A stretch of DNA of 8,752 bases, taken from NCBI GenBank assembly GCA_035278025.1, contig DATEJK010000137.1, positions 1 through 8,752 of the forward strand, written 5' to 3'. A program made the translations under genes and the position numbers. Source of the stretch: JAICWP01 sp035278025 (GTDB taxonomy: Bacteria; Acidobacteriota; Terriglobia; Terriglobales; Acidobacteriaceae). The notes under the pieces were generated by a model, which saw only the letters and a program-made list of their open reading frames with translations, had not been told where the DNA came from and ran no database searches. Of the stretch, positions 6,144 through 8,752 are shown piece after piece (position 1 is the first letter of the stretch; each line of letters starts with the position of its first letter).

Positions 6144-6880
6144 GAACCAACTGCAGCGCCGTTCTCCTGCTGCTGGCCGGAGCCCTGTTGCTGAGCGGAT
6201 GCAGCCACCGCAGCGCGCGAGTCAATGTGCCCCCGCCTCCCAGCATTCCAGAGAGCACGCCGCCGGCTCCTAATCCTGGCGCCGAGTCCAACATTCCATC
6301 CCAGCCGCCAGAACGGCCAGTTGTTCCCCAGCCGGCGTTCGTCGAAACCGGCATTGCCAGCTGGTACGGGCCACCCTACCACAACCGCCGGGCGTCGGAT
6401 GGCGAGATTTACAATATGAACGCGCTGACCGCCGCCCATCGGACCCTGCCCTTGGGTTCCATCGTGCGGGTTACCAACGTAAGGACACATCACTCCGTAG
6501 TAGTCCGCATCACCGATCGCGGACCTTTTATCCCTGGGCGAATCATTGATTTGTCGCTGGCTGCCGCCAAAGCGGTGGACGTTTGGCGGCCCGGCCTGGC
6601 CACGGTGCGGGTGGAACTGCTGAAAAGTCCGGCTGCGCTAACCCAAGGCGGCCGCTGGGCGGTGCAGATTGGGGGCTTCGATGACGAACAAGCCGCCACC
6701 GAACTGCGCGACCACCTGGCCCGGCGCTATCACAGCGCCCGGGTGCACGAATTTGCCAGCCCCACGGGCAACTGGTGGCTGCAGGTGCGTGTTTTGCAGG
6801 ATGACAAACGGCGCGCCGAGGAAGTAGCCCGCGACACCCACACCCCCGAAGGCGCCGTCTTCCTGGTGCGCCTGGACTAA
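6140..6880 (+). CDS. rlpA: RlpA-like septal-ring lipoprotein with DPBB and SPOR domains
   Basis: Members of this family are outer-membrane lipoproteins; Pseudomonas aeruginosa RlpA is a lytic transglycosylase acting on stem-peptide-free ('denuded') peptidoglycan at the septum. The signal sequence ends in the lipobox LLSGC, with lipidated Cys21 followed by Ser at +2 (outer-membrane sorting under the Lol rule). A Pro-rich linker spans about 30-68. The double-psi beta-barrel runs from about 70 to 162: GIASWYG (71-77), SDGEIYNMNALTAAH (86-100), LPLGSIVRVTN (104-114) and RITDRGPF (123-130). Glu89, His100 and Asp126 sit at conserved acidic/His positions, but residue 92 is Asn where P. aeruginosa RlpA has Asp. 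A C-terminal SPOR-like domain (about 172-246, WAVQIGGF and WWLQVRVL) would bind denuded glycan. The start is GTG at 6140, overlapping the upstream stop (GTGA). Confidence 0.92.
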   Translation: MRTNCSAVLLLLAGALLLSGCSHRSARVNVPPPPSIPESTPPAPNPGAESNIPSQPPERPVVPQPAFVETGIASWYGPPYHNRRASDGEIYNMNALTAAHRTLPLGSIVRVTNVRTHHSVVVRITDRGPFIPGRIIDLSLAAAKAVDVWRPGLATVRVELLKSPAALTQGGRWAVQIGGFDDEQAATELRDHLARRYHSARVHEFASPTGNWWLQVRVLQDDKRRAEEVARDTHTPEGAVFLVRLD

Positions 6881-7027
6881 CTTCCACTAACCAACTTTGG
6901 CACTTCCGCAGGTAAGGCATCCCCCGCATGATTACTGCGGTAATGGCACCTCTGGGGACTACTCCGCGTGTGCCCGGGCCCCTAGACTAATTAGGAAATA
7001 CCAGCAGCACTGGGGTGTTGCAACAGC
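6881..7027 (+). promoter_or_regulatory. Probable promoter/leader region of the Tad gene cluster
   Basis: These 147 bases lie between rlpA and the first Tad gene. They contain a small hairpin or operator ATTAC-TGCG-GTAAT (6931-6944), two GGTAA-headed direct repeats (6911 and 6939), the palindromes CCCGGG/GGGCCC (6973-6981) and an 8-bp palindrome CTAATTAG (6987-6994). GGGGTG at 7012-7017 may be the ribosome site of the TadE-like gene. There is no rho-independent terminator for rlpA here, so read-through into the Tad genes is possible. I matched no known riboswitch. Confidence 0.4.
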
Positions 7028-7606
7028 ATGATTTGCTTGGGAAGATCAATCGGGAAGCGCGGTGGTGCGACTTGCGGCCGCAAAGGCCAGAAAGGCGCGG
7101 AACTGGCGGAGTTTGCCGTGGTGTTTCCGCTGTTTCTGGCGCTGCTGTTTGGCCTGATCTGGGCGGGCCGCGCGCTGAGCATCTACGGCACGATTACCCG
7201 CGCCGCGCGCGAAGGCGCCCGCTTTGCCGCCGCTCCCTCCTGCGCCTCGTGTCCGGTCGGCAGTTTGCCCGGCAACGTCCCGCCAAGCGACACGGAAATT
7301 ATCAACGTAGTCAGCAGTTCGCTGCAGGCAGCAAGTCTTAACCCCGCGTCCATCACCGCCTACACGCCGCCGCAAGCCATGACCTTTTGCACGGGAGTGG
7401 CGGTGGCTGCCTGCAACACAACCAATAAAATTCAGATTTGCCGCGGTGTGCAATTGAACGGAGCTGCGCCGCCGCAACAGTGCGGCACGGTGGTCAGCTA
7501 TGCCTACCCGGTGCCGCTGACGTTCAGCATGCCAACAGCCGGCGCCTGGGTGAAGGCTCCCCAGATTACGGTCGCCACCAGCGTACAGGTAGCGCAGGAG
7601 CAATAA
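7028..7606 (+). CDS. TadE-like Tad-pilus pseudopilin
   Basis: This 192-residue TadE/TadG-domain protein belongs to the Tad (type IVc, Flp) pilus machinery. A 23-residue basic leader ends QKG, then AELAEFAVVFPLFLALLFGLIWAG: Gly23 at -1, Glu28 at +5 and Phe29 at +6 match the G^xxxxE(Y/F) site that TadV-type peptidases cut. The single membrane helix spans about 27-47. The segment ITRAAREGARFAA (56-68) after the helix is the TadE family signature. The C-terminal extracytoplasmic domain has six cysteines (72, 75, 121, 129, 138, 152), including CASC, so disulfide bonding is likely. The ATG at 7028 is the only ATG before the leader; GGGGTG lies 10 bases ahead. Pseudopilins of this kind are needed for Flp pilus biogenesis but are not the main fibre subunit. 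The next gene starts 5 bases after the stop. Confidence 0.87.
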   Translation: MICLGRSIGKRGGATCGRKGQKGAELAEFAVVFPLFLALLFGLIWAGRALSIYGTITRAAREGARFAAAPSCASCPVGSLPGNVPPSDTEIINVVSSSLQAASLNPASITAYTPPQAMTFCTGVAVAACNTTNKIQICRGVQLNGAAPPQQCGTVVSYAYPVPLTFSMPTAGAWVKAPQITVATSVQVAQEQ

Positions 7607-7611
7607 CCGTT

Positions 7612-8184
7612 ATGCGCACGGGACCATTTCGTCGCGGTAGAGAGGGGCAGAGGCGGCGGAGTCTCCGCAGCCGCCGGGGCTCGCAAATCGTGGAATTCGC
7701 CATGGTGCTGCCCCTGTTCATGGTGTTTGCCGTAGCAGCCTTCGATTTCGGGCACGTGTTCGCTCTGCGCGACAAACTGGACAATTCGGCGCGCGAGGGC
7801 GCCCGGATGGCATCTTCGCAAACCCTGATTGGCGAAGTGTCAGGTTCGGCGCCGTCCGCCAACACGACCGCTGTGGCGCAGTCGGTGTTCAATTATCTGC
7901 TCCAGGCCAAGGTGGTGCAGGGCTGCGCCTTGAACGGCGGCGCCAGCTCGGGCACGTTTTCCTGGACGTTTGCCGCCAGCAAATGTCCCGACAACCTGAG
8001 CATTACAGTGGAACGCAATTATCAGGTAACTATCAGCGGGAACAACGTCAGCATGAGCCGGGTCACGGTCTCATATCCGGCGCACTTTTTGTTCTTTAAT
8101 CGCGTGATCAGCCTGCTGACCCCGGGCGCTAACTATCCCAGCACTTTTGTTCTCACTCCCCAGGCGGTCATGCAGAACCCGTAA
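7612..8184 (+). CDS. Second TadE/TadF-like pseudopilin
   Basis: This 190-residue TadE-domain protein follows the first. Its 23-residue leader is exceptionally basic, with eleven Arg before Gly23, and is followed by SQIVEFAMVLPLFMVFAVAAFDFG; Glu28 at +5 and Phe29 at +6 again fit the Tad pseudopilin site. The membrane helix spans about 27-46. DKLDNSAREGARMASS (54-69) is the TadE-family signature just after it. The soluble domain contains Cys105 and Cys125, a possible disulfide, and ends in hydrophobic strands (YPAHFLFFNRVISLL). I chose the ATG at 7612, 5 bases after the upstream stop with AGGAG 11 bases ahead; a longer reading from 7438 lies inside the TadE-like gene and lacks family features. 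By order it could be called TadF, although sequence alone cannot separate TadE from TadF here. Confidence 0.86.
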   Translation: MRTGPFRRGREGQRRRSLRSRRGSQIVEFAMVLPLFMVFAVAAFDFGHVFALRDKLDNSAREGARMASSQTLIGEVSGSAPSANTTAVAQSVFNYLLQAKVVQGCALNGGASSGTFSWTFAASKCPDNLSITVERNYQVTISGNNVSMSRVTVSYPAHFLFFNRVISLLTPGANYPSTFVLTPQAVMQNP

Positions 8185-8190
8185 GAAACG

Positions 8191-8196
8191 GGGAGG
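8191..8196 (+). promoter_or_regulatory. Shine-Dalgarno GGGAGG of the TadG-like gene
   Basis: GGGAGG lies 6 bases before the ATG at 8203, in an 18-base gap after the previous stop. It fixes the start of the partial TadG-like gene. Confidence 0.8.
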
Positions 8197-8202
8197 TTCG
8201 AT

Positions 8203-8752
8203 ATGAAAAACAACCGGCAACACCCGCGCGACAGACAGCGGGGTTCCACTCTGGTCCTGGCCGCAGCCGCTCTGCTCATGCTGCTGGGCATGGCCGGCTT
8301 CGCCATTGATGCGCTGACCCTGTATGTAAGCCGTACGGACGCGCAGCGTGCCGCCGATGCCGCGGCTTTGGCCGGAGCCAAAATTTTCGTGACCTCGGGT
8401 TGCACCACCGCAGCCAACTGCACCACCGGCAGCACCCAAACCCTGGTCAAGCAAGCGGCGGAAGGAGCGGGCGCGCAGAACAAAGTTTTCGGGCAGTATG
8501 CCAGCATCGCCGATTCCGACATTACCTTTCCGCCTTCGCCCACCGGCGATCTTCACGACCCCATGGTACAGGTAAAGGTGCACCGCGTTATTCCAACGCT
8601 TTTTATGGGTGCGCTGTCGAGGATGCTGGGGGGAAACGTCAGCGGCATCACGGTCGCGGCCACGGCCACGGCGGAAGCTTTCAACCCGACGGGGTCCAAC
8701 TTACCTTTCGGCACTGGCTGCATCAAGCCCTGGCTGATGCCCAACTGCGATG
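8203..8752 (+). CDS. TadG-like Tad-pilus protein (C-terminus cut by window edge)
   Basis: The frame is open from the ATG at 8203 to the window edge (183 codons). The N-terminus fits the putative Flp pilus-assembly TadG N-terminal domain: a basic start, RQRGSTLVLAAAALLMLLGM (11-30), then AGFAIDALTLYVSRTDAQRAADAAALAGA (31-59). The last part is the family hallmark 'iDlgr.y..r..lQ.AaDaAALAgA'. The extracytoplasmic part continues with FPPSPTGDLHDPMVQVKVHRVIP and VSGITVAATATAEAF, the beta-strand pattern seen in such proteins. Cys67, 73, 173 and 182 are present. Residue 19, which would be +5 after Gly14, is Leu and not Glu; this agrees with TadG not being a processed pseudopilin. TadG is linked to the outer face of the Tad machine. 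In many acidobacterial-type proteins of this kind the C-terminus is variable, so its full length and any added domain cannot be judged here. Confidence 0.85.
   Translation, partial: MKNNRQHPRDRQRGSTLVLAAAALLMLLGMAGFAIDALTLYVSRTDAQRAADAAALAGAKIFVTSGCTTAANCTTGSTQTLVKQAAEGAGAQNKVFGQYASIADSDITFPPSPTGDLHDPMVQVKVHRVIPTLFMGALSRMLGGNVSGITVAATATAEAFNPTGSNLPFGTGCIKPWLMPNCD

Noticed and set aside
6881..7027. Possible riboswitch (for example a cyclic-di-GMP class) ahead of the Tad genes
   Set aside because: I could not match the conserved core or stems of any riboswitch class I know; only small hairpins and palindromes are present.
1..8752. CRISPR arrays, tRNA or rRNA genes, insertion sequences, phage genes
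   Set aside because: There are no regularly spaced repeats, no cloverleaf-like segments and no transposase or integrase motifs in any frame I read.

Overview
The window is a GC-rich bacterial segment that I read as Acidobacteriota. This is an inference. It rests on base composition, a secreted protein (4758-5687) whose conserved core I associate with acidobacterial genomes, and the style of the pilin-like genes. No rRNA or other taxonomic marker is present. I see no tRNA, rRNA, CRISPR array, insertion sequence or phage gene.

Layout: (1) 1-844, minus strand: most of an adenine DNA glycosylase (MutY), whose C-terminus is cut by the window edge. (2) 845-1075: a divergent intergenic region. (3) 1076-4669, plus strand: a tight four-gene minor-pilin operon (FimT/GspH-like, PilV-like, PilW-like and a large PilX-like protein), closed by a strong intrinsic terminator at 4701-4730. 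(4) 4758-5687, minus strand: a secreted conserved protein of unknown function, convergent with the pilin operon. (5) 5688-5876: a divergent intergenic region with inverted repeats. (6) 5877-6880, plus strand: an 88-residue unrecognised protein whose stop overlaps the start of an RlpA-type lipoprotein with a SPOR domain. (7) 6881-7027: an intergenic region with short repeats. (8) 7028-8752, plus strand: three Tad-pilus genes (TadE-like, a second TadE/TadF-like and TadG-like); the last is cut by the window edge.

How they fit together: the window carries parts of two different type IV filament systems. The first operon encodes minor pilins with the G^FSLxE type of prepilin-peptidase site; these normally prime assembly and sit at the tip of a type IVa pilus or a type II secretion pseudopilus. 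The second cluster encodes Tad (type IVc) pseudopilins with a G^xxxxEF site, followed by TadG. RlpA and its small partner would act on cell-wall peptidoglycan. No motor, secretin, prepilin peptidase or major pilin gene lies in the window, so both filament systems must rely on genes elsewhere. The pilin operon also ends at a terminator without the PilY1 adhesin that often accompanies PilX.
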